A stretch of 64,000 nt of DNA from Cavenderia fasciculata (GCF_000203815.1 NW_004457695.1:3284054-3348053); one strand, 5' to 3'. Shown: positions 33,146-46,549, counted from the first letter of the stretch. Program-made: numbers and translations. Notes: generated by a model not told the origin, from the sequence alone.

Positions 33146-36100
33146 ATGCCATCACCTGTCAAGATCGTTTCTCGGACACCATCAACATCTACTTTTCGTT
33201 ATACAGGACGAGAATGGTGGTTCCCAATGAAAGAAGGTTTCAACATATGGGTTTCTCCTCAATCTCCCTTAAAAAAAATGTTTGAATTCTCGCATTTCTC
33301 GTTCCAGGATATCGATGGCTTGATCCAACTAATCAAGAAAGTACCAAGCAGCAAACAAGTAGCTCTCATGAGTATCGGCTCACTACCATCTCAACCGAGT
33401 GCAGCTCTTTGTAGAGCATTATCTTCATTGGGTGCTGCAAAGATATCTATTGTTGGAACAAACAATCCAAATTATTGCTTGGTTGGGTACAAGGGTTTAT
33501 CTCCAGGGATGGCCAGTGAAGCATTCGGTAACTCAACCATCAACGAAGTTTGGGCAGAGGGTGAAATGAGGTTTAGTGGAAAAACTTCATGGAAGATGAT
33601 TATGGCTTCATTTAATTCAACAACTGGAGACCCAAACATTTATTTAGACTATTGTTTGGCAAATAGTGAAGGTGGGCTTCCAGGTCTTGCCAATGGAATT
33701 AATGTTCTAGTGTTCTATCAACTACAAAATCTATCAACTAGATACCCACCAAAAGTGTTCAACTTTCCAACTTCCAATCTCTACTCTAATTCCTCAGAAT
33801 CTCTATCAAGATTCATCGATTCACTTGCCGACCATACTTTAATCATGGTGTTTGCTCAAGGACTCAATTTGGCAAAGACAAATTTGCAACAAAATGCCAT
33901 CTCAAGCCTTAAGAAGATTGGGAGCAAATTCATTTCTCAATACTCTTCCAATCCCTCAAACGATTGTTGGTTTATGATCAAAAGAATAGGCTCTGATTCT
34001 ATTTTCGCAGAAATGACCTTCAACCATAATTCACCATCAACATCTTCTTTTATCCAAATTGAAGAATTTGGCAATGGTGCCTATTCATATCAAGTTGCAG
34101 ACGACATCAATATCTCTATTATGTCATCGAACCAAAGTAGCACACCAGTTGGAATGGAATCATTATTTTACATTTATGTTGGTGGTGTATCAATAACTCT
34201 GGAAGGTCCATTGGTCAATGGTTTTGTGATGTGTGCTATCAGTGAAATAGATGGACATATTTACTTTATCAAAAATTATAATATTGGCACTACTGATGGA
34301 TCACGAGACATGGTTAATGACATTGTTGACAAAATCTCAGTTGGATCTTTAGTTGTTGTGTGTTCAGTGCTCAACTCTGCTGGACCAAACATCACAATGT
34401 CTTCGGATCTATTGACCGCTCTCGAAAGCATTGGATCAGAGTTTGCATATGATATCGTATCATCAAGCTCCTATGCTTTGATTGGAAGAAAAGGAGCTGC
34501 CGTTGGAACGGCAAACGAACTCATATCCAACACTGGACCAGTCACTCTTTTTTCAAACTTTGGAAAAATCACAAAGCCAATCAAACCATTCATCGAAATT
34601 GATAACCTATCGGTCAGTGTAAGTATCATTTGTTTTTTTTATCAGCATTCTATATTCCTATTTTACTAACCTTTTGTTTTGTAATAGGCTTTACCCGGTG
34701 GAGGATATGGATACTCTTCATTTATGATCAATAAGCAGATTGTCGATGGAACCAATATTTTTTCATCAGGACTCAACGTCTTGACAATCAACCAATTGAA
34801 CGGCACTATTACAAGTGCTAAAAACTACGACACTACAACTGACTCGTTTAACTCTAACAAGTTCGTAGCCGATATCCAAGCTCTACCAACAGGGACCATA
34901 GTTGCTCTTTCGACAGTTGGACCAGCCGGGCAATACCTTGGAAATGGTGTTGATACTATTGTCAACTACCTTGGAGGTATGCTCATTAAATCATTTACAT
35001 CACAGTCATATTGTATCATATCTACTGTAGGCCAACAACTTACCGGAGACAAAAGAGTCATCAGCGAGTGTATGTCTGAAAACAGTTATTTGCCAACCAC
35101 ATGCAATACTCGATTTCCCATTAAATCACTCTTTACCGGATCTGGATTTTCATTCTGTGTTACATCAATGGCCCAATCAAGCACTGCTTCTCGTATCATG
35201 GTAAATGGCCAATCTCAACTATCATCGCCTTCCAGTGGACTCAATGTCGTTACAGTTGACCATATAACAGGAGCCACACAAGAATATCATTTTGATACAG
35301 CCAATGATGATAAACAATGGGGACTTTTCCTGTTTTTCATTCAAGATCTCAAAATCGGTACTTTTGTACTCATATCGGTTCAACAATCGATTGGCAACCC
35401 TAGTCAAGAGTTCAAGGATATAATCAAAATATCCCTCTCGTTGATTGGTGCATCCAAGTTTGTGAAAGTGGGTCCATCAACATCATATTCAGTCATTGGT
35501 ACAAAAGGGGCCACTCCTGGCTCGGCTTATGAATCATTCCATGAAAATGCCCAGGTTTGTGTGGCATCCTGGGAACCAAGAATTCAATCCTCATCCCTTT
35601 TAAAAGCACCACTTATTTATGGTCAAATCCCAGATGAACCATTAATGCTCAATGTTCCATTGCTCAGCAACTACCATCAGCTTGCAACTCCAATATCAAA
35701 ACTTGCCCCGTCCAAACCCTTGGGGAACGTTTTTATGAACGAGCCAGCTTATTGGAAAACGAAACGTCCTTCCTCTGGAAACATCGTCAAGGCACTATTG
35801 ATTGGTGTATCGTACAATGACAATCCAGCTGGTCCCATCAAAGGAGTAGACTTCTCTATCCAAGAACACTGCCGAGCCCTTGTCAATTGCGGATATGTAA
35901 AACAAGAAAACATACGTGTCCTGACCGAAAATACATCTCAAGTTTCACTCGATGGGACTTATGTTTGCCGTCCCACCACCATTTGCATCAAAGATCAAAT
36001 CAACAACTGGCTAGTTAAGGATGTCGTAGAAGGTGATGTTATATACATAGTCTTTTCTGGTAGATCATTTGTCAACACGATCAATGGAGTTAGCACATAT

Positions 36101-38338
36101 GGTCTGTGCACTTTGATTCAAGATCCACAAACTTACCAATATCGTACCGATTACTCCCTCACATCCAATGAACTCCAACAACTCTTTGTCAATATTCCTT
36201 GGGGCGTGACCATTACTTTTCTCCTCGATTGCTCCTATGCATTCGAAATGGTCAGACCAGGTATAATCTCTCCAGATTCCTTTGATAATTTTATGAATGG
36301 TCTATTCTCGGTTCAATCAGAAAAACAATTCAACACAACACAACTTACTTCAGGATTCCTTCCTTTGATAACCGGTATTCTCTTGGATGGTTTCAATCAA
36401 AATAGCTCACCAATGCTATATTCACAAATAATAGCCAAGGCATCAAACAATCCATTGTATCCGGCAACACCATATCTCTTCAAAGGAGAATCCCATGGAT
36501 CAGACCTCGTTTTCTTGAGTCCATTCCCCCATAATGGACCTCATCCTGTGTACCGATTCAGTACCCCAGTTGGTGACCAACTCCAATATGCCTACACAAC
36601 CTCACCAGCAATGGGTGCAAAGTGGAGTAAAAGAACACTGGCTTGGAAAATATTGCCCTCTTCAAGTCCAATTGCCGGGGTCCCCCTCTACCAATTCACA
36701 AAGCCACAAACTTGGAATGGTCAAAACGACGCCCCGTTGCTCTACTTTTTGTCAGTAAATCCAAATATTGGCGATGGTTGGACAAATACTGGGTCAATCG
36801 GAAAAGTATTCGCCTCCCCTCTCTCTAATGGGTTACCAATCCGACAATTCCGTTCTACATCTGCTGTTTATGCAAATATCACAATGTATGCTTTTGAAAG
36901 TACCACTCTTGTTGATCCAAACCAATCATGGATCGACAACGGGGTTGTCTTCTTCTCACCACAAGAGGTCGATGATCCACAAAGAGGAGCAATATTCTCA
37001 CAGAGCGGAATGGTCTCGGTTCCTCACATCCCAGCATACAACTTTGGAACAAATGATTTCTCTATTTCTGTTTCCTTCAAAACAACAGCCTCTGGTTCTA
37101 TTGTATGTTGCAAGGGAATAAATGGTGGAGTTGGAAGTGGAGGATGGACAATCGATCTCAAACAAGGCAGAATTGATTTTATCGTTCACGATGGAACTGT
37201 TGGTACATTCCTACAAACCCAAGCCCCTGGCGTGACCAATGGTCAATGGCACACACTAGCATGTGTTAGAAAATCTGGAGTTTTATTTATCTATTTGGAT
37301 CAAAAACTGTTGTCGCAAATGAACACAACCACCCCTCTCAACGTTACCAACACAACAACTATGACATTTGGACAAAACCCACCAACCCCAAATCAGTTCA
37401 GTGGCGTGATGTCTAACATGGCAATTTGGAATGCTGCCATTGATCCTACACAACTCCAAAACTTGAATCAGAAAGATGTAAAATCCATTCCCAATTTGGT
37501 TGGATATTGGAACTTCCTTCAAGATAGTTTTGATACATCTTCAATGTCAAACAACGGGACCATCAATGCTTATGTTAACTTCACACCCCCAGTGGCCACC
37601 AATTGTATTCAAATTTTCCAAAATGGCCAAGTTTCAATTCCCTCGATCGCCGCTTACAATGTAGGGACAAATGACTTCTCTGTGACTTTTTTAATACAAG
37701 CCTCTTCAATAGGACCTCTGGTCAGCCGCAAACCCATGGCAGGAGGTGCTGGTAATGGAGGTTTTAGAATTACCCTTGGAGCAGGTGGAATTATCTCATT
37801 TGTTACCGATACTGGGTCCAACGAAAAAGTTCTTCAGTCAATCCAATCACCAGCTCTCAATGGAATTAATATGTCTGTCGCGTGTGTTCGCCAGAGCAAT
37901 CAGATGATGATCTACTTTGACACAACACTTGTTGCCAGTGTTTCTGGTTCTGCTATGAATATTAACAACTCTGCCCCCCTGCAGTTTGGACAATGTTTGC
38001 AACTTGGGCCAAGTGCTCAATATCTTGGAAAGATATCGCGTGTTACTTTTTGGAATAAAGCGATTGATGTTGTTCTGATGGACAAGGCATACAAAGGAAC
38101 CCTTTCGAATGAATTAGGATTAATTGGAAACTGGCTGCTGCAATCTGATGGATTGGATTCATCGCCGACAAAAAATAATAGTATGACAACATTGATCAAC
38201 ACTTCGTTTGCCAGTTCTAATTTAACGCTCCCAAGCGACACACCAACCCCAGCCAAGGAAGAACCAAACTCGGACTTGGAAGCCATGTTATCACGTCATA
38301 AAAAAGAGATCGAAGAGTATCTCGCATCAAAAAAATAA
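33146..38338 (+). CDS. Large multidomain protein: five ILEI-like domains, caspase-fold pseudo-enzyme, two LamG-like domains
   Basis: Two exons, 33146-34618 and 34688-38338, join in phase 0 to 1,707 residues (an in-frame ATG at 33098 would add 16). Five tandem ILEI/FAM3-type domains fill about 1-800; each has the pattern GLNVLTINQLNGTITSAKNY, then LPTGTIVALSTVG, then a LG....... and G.KG...G.A.E end. At about 855-1030 lies a metacaspase/caspase p20-like domain: VKALLIGVSYNDNPAGPIKG, VVEGDVIYIVFSGRS, VTITFLLDCSYAFEM. The catalytic SGHG is SGRS, and the Cys-His of D-C/S-C-H-S-G is Ser-Tyr, so it should be proteolytically dead. Next, about 1105-1245, a VYRF...W-rich repeat like DUF5648, then two LamG/ConA-like domains (about 1258-1445, 1462-1660). 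No signal peptide or membrane helix, so a cytosolic or unconventionally secreted binding protein is inferred. Confidence 0.85.
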
Positions 38339-38339
38339 G

Positions 38340-38342
<3 letters not shown>

Positions 38343-38386
<44 letters not shown>
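38343..38386. repeat. (ATA)n microsatellite
   Basis: About 14 AAT/ATA units directly after the stop codon of the ILEI/LamG gene. Confidence 0.95.
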
Positions 38387-38389
<3 letters not shown>

Positions 38390-39290
38390 TCAATAATTTT
38401 TATCAATTTAAAATATGATTGCTTATATCGAAGTAGGTAAAGAAGGCGATTTAATCGTATTATATTATATTAATATTCTCCATTGATATTCCTATTATTA
38501 ATATTAATACTATTATTCTTAATTTAATTATTAAAGTTTTTTTTTAGGCCAACGAACATTGTTTCCGTGGAGCCTCCATACTCTTTGACAAATTTTGTTG
38601 AGTAGTAGCGCATCCTTGGTGTATCTGTTTTCTGATGCAAACATATCCATCTTGTAATATAAATGCTTGTGCAGGTTTTCTCTGAACCATATTGTGACAC
38701 CAACTTGTTTCATTGTCCAATTAAAGTGGGAATCTGCAAGTGTTGCTTTTGTGCTACGATTGTTATTATTGTTTAACAATTTTTCGGATTGGCTGAATTC
38801 TATTACATATTACCTATTATTATGATTATTGCTATTTTTATCATTATTATATTTTGTTAATGATTATTATTATTTTTTTTAATTTTATGATGAACCTTTG
38901 TAATTATAAGATGATTATTTCTGTCCTGAAAGACCACAGTACGAGCTATACACGTTAAACATATAATTGATACGCCCGTTGGTATGTTTCTTGGTGTGTG
39001 TTGTCTCTACTGATTTGTACAAGGAAAGACTGTTGGTTCCTCCGTTAAGATATCTTATTTTGTTTGTAATGATTAATGGACGAGTATTCTTATATCTGTA
39101 ATATCTTTCGACTTCCATTCTTGTGTCCTTCGTTTTGGTATCAATGTCTTAATCTCTGATTGCAAGAATGGCTTTATCTTACATCATCAATATACTAATA
39201 AATATAGATAGAGATCAGTATACTAATAAAGGTTAAATGATTAATTATACCTATCTCTCTACGTACATACGTATAATATTTAACTTGTTA

Positions 39291-39645
39291 TGATTTACCA
39301 ATTACAATTTCTTTAATATCAACAAGATTAGGATGTTTAAGCTTGTTACTTTAATCTCTCCAAACTGATGTAATTGGGAAACCTTGTGATTCTCTTTCAA
39401 TAATCTATATCTTTTTCAATGCTACTCTTTCACCTGTTTCTTTACAATCTGCAGCATCTACATTCACAATCAATCAATATTATAATCAAAACAATGTCAG
39501 TCATTCATCATTCATCACTTACTTGATATCTATATCTATTATTATTTTCCTCTCTAATTAATTACATACAATACCAAAGGTACCTTCATTGATAGTCTTT
39601 ATTTTCTTGTAGCCATGGTTGATATTCGGGAACTCTTTTGTTCAT
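39291..39645 (-). pseudogene. Relic of a CDK10/CDK11-type protein kinase, N-lobe only
   Basis: Minus-strand remnant of the kinase N-lobe. The first exon gives TINEGTFGIV, the glycine-rich loop (preceded, one frame over, by KRVPEYQPWLQENK), and ends at a GTATGT donor. The second exon gives CKETGERVALKKI with the ATP-binding lysine, then ESQGFPITSVWRD, the counterpart of the PITSLREI helix that names the CDK10/CDK11 group, and LKHPNLVDIKEIVIG. In-frame stops occur after ALKKI and after VWRD, and nothing resembling HRD or DFG follows. Clearly dead; presumably a partial duplicate of a functional gene elsewhere. Confidence 0.75.
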
Positions 39646-40012
39646 TTTGGTTCTGTTCATTCATATTTATATAGATAATTATCTGAGATGAATAAAGAAG
39701 TAGATAATCAGAATCAAAATAAACAAAAGATAAAGAGAAAAAAGAGGGTTGGAACTTCGTACCACCCAAAAATTTAATTAAATTTAATAAACATATATCC
39801 TTGCAAAAAATATCTTTGATATCATGCTTGTTCCTTTTATAGAAACCTTCATGAGCAAAGAGTTATACATTTAAATATTTTTCTCTAAATCTATTTGGTC
39901 ATTACGTTCCAATGATAGTCCTGGGGTCATCATTTCAGGTATTTAAGAGTCGACCCTTGAGATTGAAACTATTGCCACAGTTCTTTTAGACATTCATATC
40001 TTTACAGTCAAA

Positions 40013-41230
40013 ATGAAATTAATTATTTTAGCAACTCTCTTCTTAATATTATGCCTTGGTATCATTGTATGTATACGTTCTTATAAGATTATATTCATTA
40101 GTAATATCTCTAATCATTTAATATTCCGGATTCCTTCTTTTTTAGAATGGTCAATCATCACCAATGATGGTTTTCAATCAACAGCCAGACCAAAGCATTG
40201 AATACCTTGAAATTGATATTTATTCAGGTCAAGTTCTCAAGAACCAATCAATTGCCAACAATGATGGTGTTAAAATCCTCAAGTACATGCAAGCAGCAGA
40301 TCCATTTGTTTCATTCTTTACCACCAATGGTACAAATTTTCAAATTTATACTTTTAATGTTAATGTATGTTTGATTTTTATTCATTCTAGAAAGAAGAAA
40401 TTGTGATTATTAATCATATCATTTAATATTATTAATTTATATTTATAGACAAATGAATTTATCAACACCTTTAATTCAACAACCAACTTTTTAAATGAAC
40501 CAACATTCTCTGATCAACCATTTGGATATTTCTGGAAACAAACCAGCACTGCTTATTTCCCAGGTTTGGCTGGAACTGGATTTGAAACCGTTGCTTTGTT
40601 TCCATACAGCTTTGACACTGATTATCCATTCAATTATGTATAGTTTTTTACTTTGAACCAAATGATTATTATCCTAATTTATATTAACCATTCTCTATTA
40701 TCCATTCTATTTCTGTTAGGACACCAATTGCATTAGGACCAACACAATTAAATCGTACTGCACAATTCAACTCTGTTCCAACCTCTGCATTTGATGGTAT
40801 TGATTACTTTTATGTCCACTTTTCGATTGGTGATATCACTGGAATTAGTGAGTTTTCTCTTTTGGGAAGTACCTCAAAGCAAGTGATCCTTTCTACTCCA
40901 GGTCGCCAAATCCAAGGTACCCAACAACTCTTTATGTTGTACGGTCAACTCTACCTTTGTGTCTTGGAGAATGGTGTGGGTGTTACAGTGTCTATCTTGA
41001 ACCTAGACAATGGTGAGGTTGATATCATCTACAAGGATCTCAACCCAGAATATCAAAATACTTTCCAACCATTTGTACTCAACAAGATTAATGGTTCCAT
41101 CTCTATCCTTGTTAAAACCAGTGACAACAAGATCCTCTCCACCTTTATCTTCTTTAACCAATCCACCAAGCAATTCACTATCGATAATGTTATTCCTGAA
41201 AAATCCAATATTATTATCCCAGGTTTCTAG
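40013..41230 (+). CDS. Secreted protein of unknown function, one phase break
   Basis: Four exons: 40013-40066 (signal peptide MKLIILATLFLILCLGII), 40146-40364, 40449-40637 and 40720-41230. The product, about 323 residues, has short units of the kind YLEIDIYSGQVLKNQSIAN, VSILNLDNGEVDIIYKDLN and STFIFFNQSTKQFTIDN, suggesting a beta-propeller-like fold. Exons 1-3 join in phase 0. Exon 4 is well read as TPIALGPTQLNRTAQF but this needs one extra base at the exon 3/4 join; as written the frame stops soon after. Either a splice site is mis-seen, the base is a sequence error, or the gene is newly broken. No enzyme motif is visible. Extracellular or lysosomal location is inferred from the signal peptide. 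Confidence 0.6.
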
Positions 41231-41622
41231 AGTCATCTATCCATTCTGTTGATCATAAATAAATAAATAGCCAAACTAACTTTTAAAATGATGATCATTC
41301 ATCAAAAATTAAAGTTCATACCAATATAAATAATGATACCTTTTTAAAATTAAATATTTGATCAAAATTGACTTAGTCGTAATTCCAAAATGAAGTGCCA
41401 ATGGAAAAAATGATTAAAAAAAAAAAAAAAAAATCGAACCCAAAAGATGGTCATCTCACGCTAATAACCTTACTTCATAATTAAAATCTTTGTTTTAGGT
41501 AGATATTTATCGGAATCGTATTAATAATCAATTATTATCATGACGACGACGATTTGTAAGCCTGTTATAAAGATGACAGCTTGTTACTGTTGGTCATAAC
41601 TATCATTCATAACATTGCAGCA
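41231..41622. other. Intergenic spacer
   Basis: AT-rich, with an A17 run near 41420. A tRNA-like GGTTCGA on the minus strand near 41445-41455 is not accompanied by a foldable tRNA. Promoter of the ComC-like gene is expected here. Confidence 0.5.
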
Positions 41623-44600
41623 ATGTTGTACAACAACCACAACCACAACTACAACTACAACAACAAGTCACTCTTTTTTCTATTTTCGATCATAGTCGTG
41701 ATCATCAGTAATAGAGACAATGCACTACTAGTATCAGGTCAAGTAAACTATACTTATACAGCATCACCGAGGGTAACATCAACAGGTTCGACAGCACTCT
41801 TTATCAATATGCGTGTATTCAGTCCTGCTGACTGTCCAATGAACCAATACCCAACGGGCTACCCTGAAAAGGTTGTGTCGTTCTTACCAGGTCAATGTTA
41901 CAACTATCCCAACCATACAAGCGTTGCAATGTACATTGTAAACACTATCTTGTTCAGTTACAACGAGTATGCTAGTTGGAACTGTCTCAACCCCCTCGTC
42001 ACTACCTTTCAATTCTCATACAACCCAGGTTTGTACTGTACCACCAACCCCAACCAACTTATCCCCAAGAACTATGTATTCAGCATAGGTCCCCCTCAAC
42101 TACCCATCACCAATTCACCTCCCTTCCTCTACTATGAAACTATCCCTTCTACCTTTTCAAATGGTGATCCGTATGTACACATACACATTTATAATATATA
42201 GTATCATGATCATCCTTCCTTACTTTTACTTTTACTTTTAATTTATTTAGAACATGTGACTCTATTAACAATGATAATGGATCGTTTGGAGTATCGAAAA
42301 AGGTGGTATTACCAAACACATGTACATTTGGTGATACGGAATACACCAACCTGTTGTCGGGTGATGGTACGTTGTCTTCGATTCAATTGACATATAATGA
42401 GTAGTAGTGGGAACCCTACTACTTGGACACTTGCATGTCCTGTCCATACACCAGAGCCAGTCAAGATTTTAAGTGCGTTCAAAATGAATGCGACAGTCAT
42501 CGTACCAGTCCCTATTACTCAACCCAGTGTCATTGTACTCGGGTACGATGCCATCCGAATCCAGTTTATCAACTTTTTATTCCCATATCAACAACTATCA
42601 AACCAATATGTAGCAGTTGTCATGGAAGACATCAACGGCATATCCTACAACACAAACTATGTGTACAAGCTCGGGCAAAATGTCACTATCACAGGACTCA
42701 GTGCCAACTTTACCGGACGTTGTCAAATCAGTGCTCATGGAACTGACCTTGTCAACGGGTTACTAGGCCCTCAAATAACAACCCCCCATTTTAATATTCC
42801 TGCTTGTATGTAATAATAATTATAATAATAATTAATTAATTTATTTATTTGCTAATTTTTTTTTTTCTATAGATCCAAAGATTGCAGCGATAAAGAGAAG
42901 TGTAACAACTACAATGATGAATTTATCGTATACGACAATTGGAGGATTCGATAATTTGAATGTTTATCAAATTGTTACATCGATTACACCGTCTGAGACA
43001 ATCACACATTATCAATGCAACTATACGACAACATGTATTATTGATGGGTTTGCACCTGGTTCGATTGTCAGTCTCACGGTTGGGGTGACTAATTTCGGTA
43101 AGACCAATTTATTTGGTCCGTATCCCGTTGAACTGTTGCTGCCCATTACCAATCTAGTAATGTCCCGTCAAGCAGTGTCTGGAGGCATTTCATATCAATT
43201 CTCGGTTGTTGGAATGGGGTCTGGACCAACCACCTATTCACTCAACATACACAACGACCAACTACTCAACACAACCACATACACCGCCTTGCCACTCACT
43301 AATATCATAACTGTTAAACTATACCAACCTGGTAACTACACAATTATCGGGTTTGCCAATAACGATGGAACTAGATTAGAAGTAGGTCCAATCAATATTT
43401 ATTATCAAGGAGGTAAATATAAATAACAACTAAACAATTTAATTTAATTCATTATTTAATTAATTCTTTTTTTATTTTAGATATAAAGATTGATAAAGTA
43501 AATTTTGATAAAGTTGGTATTGACGTTTTTAGTGGGTCAATTTATGCAAGCAATATTAATAATGTATCAAATAGTAGAGTCGTGTTACAACCTCTTAACG
43601 AATGGATATCTCTCAACTTTTCGATTGGACCTTTGCAACCAGCCACTCGATATAATTTGACGGTACAGATTTTCGAAGACTTTCGTGTCTCTAACATCTT
43701 GCCATTCAGTTTTGTCACATATCCACGAGTCTCTTTGTTGTCACCAAAAGCAACTCAACGTAAAGATGAGTATGGTACCGCCACTTTACAAATCGAAGCC
43801 TTTTCAGAGGGTGGTATTCCAAACTCGTCATTATACCTTTTCACCATCACAGAATTCCCTTTTACATCGACCGTGCCACCACAAGCCAACACGGTCCTCG
43901 GATATAATATTACTTATCCAAGTGGTCCATACCAGGTTCAAGTCATGGTTCAAAATGACGTTTCAGTTGACAATCGAGTATATTCTTTTACTCTTTATAA
44001 TTGTATTGTATCCTTCAATCATTTTTTAAAATAATATTTTATTAATTCATTTTCTATTTAATAATTAATTAATTAGTTCCATCAATTGATTTGGTAAATG
44101 TTAGTAGGGATTATGAAACCATTGGATTGAAATGGAATAGTAGTGGTGGAATGCCTGGTAACATACAATATTCAGTAACATTATTTTATCCTTATCAAGG
44201 AGGAGGAATAAGTGGTGGTGTAGAATGGTGTAGTGGTCCTAATATTACAGAGTGTCTTGTGACTGGTTTGACATCAAATACTCTTTACGGGTTCAATATT
44301 ACAATGTATTCTACTCAATTTGATCCATTCACTTTGACATTATTTAATTCAACTTTAACATGTTTGTATTATTTACAAAAATATAATTAATCACATGACA
44401 TTTATTGACTCTTTTTTTTTATTTGTTTTATTTTTAGATCCAAATAATTTAACTTGTATTGATAAGAATGGAGTTAATAATACAGTTGATTGTAATGGAT
44501 TTGGTCAGTGTATAAATGGTACATGTTTATGTGATAAAAATAGAATTGGTATTTATTGTCAAAATCAAACGACCGATCAAGGTGGGAATGGTGGTAATGG

Positions 44601-45498
44601 AACTAATGTCGATCCAAACCCATCAAACCCAGAGGTGATAATCAACAACAAAAACATATTTTATGAATTTGTAATCTCTCAAATCAAAGAGGTTGATATT
44701 GACGACAACATTGTAAAGATATTGGATTTGACAACACTCAACTGGACAATGACAAATTCAACATCAATCTACAACACTTCATTTATTCAAAGTAATTGGA
44801 TTTACATGACCTCGAATAATAGTTATTTCAATTCAGTCAATATCACCTTTTTACAATTTAAATCAACAACAGACAGCCAATCACAATCAAAGATACCATT
44901 GACATTTGCAGGTCAATTATTTTATCTTGATGTTGGGTCGATGAAATATACGATTGATATTGAAGGTTGGAATTTTGATGGTAGATTAAATACTCTTGAA
45001 TTAATAACCAATATTACACAACCACAACTAAATGATGGATGTGGAGAATTGGATATTGATTTTAATAATAACATTGTCACCAATTCAACAGAATTTACAT
45101 CAGTCTATGTTGGAGACGATCAGTTTGTCGTTGGTAAATTAATCAATCGTGCATTATTGGATGATATACCCAGAAAGATATCATATAAAGTACAACTATC
45201 AACTGATAATAATAATAATAATAATGATAAACCAAAACAAATACTCAGTATCATTACACTCATTCCCAACTTTAACAACAAAGCAACTCTCGACCCACAA
45301 TTTGACCTTTTAATCAATTCAGACCCAGAGGGCGACTGCTCGTCCAAATCGAACACGTGGAAGATTATTGTAGGCGTTGTTATTGGTGGTGTGGTTGCAA
45401 TTGCAATTGCATCAACTTCTATCATATTATACAAAAAGAAATCAGCTGCAAAGGTTTATAACGCTAAATTAAAAAGAATATCAGATCAACAATTATAG
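41623..45498 (+). CDS. ComC-like EGF/FN3 surface receptor, one frame break
   Basis: Type I membrane protein of the dictyostelid ComC/EGF-like family, which act in cell-cell recognition and development. Exons: 41623-42170, 42251-42805, 42873-43412, 43481-44002, 44077-44361, 44438-45498. A signal peptide (KSLFFLFSIIVVIISNRD) leads several Ig/FN3-like beta-sandwich repeats with typical text such as FPYQQLSNQYVAVV and SFSYN-type strands, many N-glycosylation sites, one EGF-like module (CNGFGQCINGTCLCDKNRIG) in exon 6, the ComC-type domain FYEFVISQIKEVDIDDNIVK, a membrane helix (WKIIVGVVIGGVVAIAIAST) and a short basic tail. Exon starts encode the recurring (Y)PKI / DIKID boundary motif. In exon 2 the frame breaks at about 42403 (TYNE then TAG TAG); the next base gives SSSGNPTTWTLACPVHTPEP, so one base seems missing. 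Confidence 0.75.
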
Positions 45499-45643
45499 TA
45501 ATAATAATAATTGTTTATCTGTGCGGGTGGCTCAGGTGAGTCGCGCAAAGATATTTTTCAAAAATAAAAATCATAGATATTTGTATGCGATCTGTATATA
45601 TGTGCCCAACAATGCCTTCTATTAGTTCAGTTCGGTTCGGTTC

Positions 45644-45837
45644 ATATCCAATTTTGATCCATTAAATTCAAGTTCACTCTTGAACCAAATCATATGTTGT
45701 GGTGAGAAATGAATATAAAGAGTCTTTTCAATTTGTTCAATCTTTGAGATTTCATATGATTGTACTATGCAGTTGTTGGATAAAAAGAAAATAAATAATA
45801 AAATAATTAAATTGATTTGGAAATATAATTTGTTCAT
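45644..45837 (-). pseudogene. Small secreted protein, truncated duplicate
   Basis: 5' part of the gene at 24618-25052: signal peptide and SYEISKIEQIEKTLYIHF through NGSKLDM are retained, with one substitution (Ile for Asn) in this stretch. The duplication edge removes the remainder of exon 1, the intron and the CDTVRLFG exon; the frame continues a few codons into unrelated sequence. Not expected to be functional. Confidence 0.85.
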
Positions 45838-46549
45838 TTTGAACTATGAAATAAATAAAAAATAAAACAAAAAGAATAGAAGTAAAATTAATATGAGACA
45901 AAGATAATTGATGACTTTCTATTACTTACAAATGGTCGCCTGGAAAATATTTATGCCTAAAAGATTAAAAAATATACAAATATTATTTGTTTGTTTGGTT
46001 TGCCTCTAAAAATAATGAAGAGAAGGGTTAACCTTCTTAAATAATCATCCCCCTAGCCTCCAACCTTTAAAACAAATAAATAGAGAATAAATATCCTTAC
46101 AAATTGTAATCGACAAAAAGAGGAGGATGATGGTTAGTTTGTTGCAATTATGCCTCGGTGGCAATTTGGTTTGGTTTGGTTAATGGGTTGTATTTTAAGG
46201 GGCAACAACAATTAAATGTGGAGAGGGTTAAAGTCATATGACTCGGCATCCCTTTAGGCCTACACCGACTCTTAGGGACTGTTAGCAGACTGGAATGAGC
46301 CCTTAAATTTTCGTGTCGCGAGTATACTGCAGCAGCGATCATTCATTTAAAACGAGCGACCCGAACGAGCGAATTGACGATCATCATCAACTCGAGCAAA
46401 GATTCCTTTTTCTATTGACTTGCGGTTAACCATTAAAGAATCTATTCTTTTGTATAGATCTATATTTGTATTTGTATTTGTATTTCTGTAACAGATAAAA
46501 TTCAAACTTAATATTGATGCTGACCTGAAATTGGTTCATCGAATTTATT

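Larger units (their letters stand above)
38339..40012. other. Intergenic region with gene relics
   Basis: Contains an (ATA)n run (38343-38386), a minus-strand open frame at 38531-38779 (FRENLHKHLYYKMDMFASEN), another at 38915-39118 (RYLNGGTNSLSLYKSVETTH), and a kinase relic at 39291-39645. The two open frames have balanced residue use and may be exons or relics, but I recognise neither and could not join them into a gene. Confidence 0.45.

Noticed and set aside
35788-36250. Active metacaspase or caspase
   Set aside because: The fold is suggested, but both catalytic positions are replaced (SGRS for SGHG; DCSYA for DCCHSG-type), so protease activity is not claimed.
41400-41485. tRNA-like GGTTCGA followed by a T run (minus strand)
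   Set aside because: The T arm cannot pair with the following T run and no acceptor stem or proper anticodon arm can be folded, so I do not call a tRNA.
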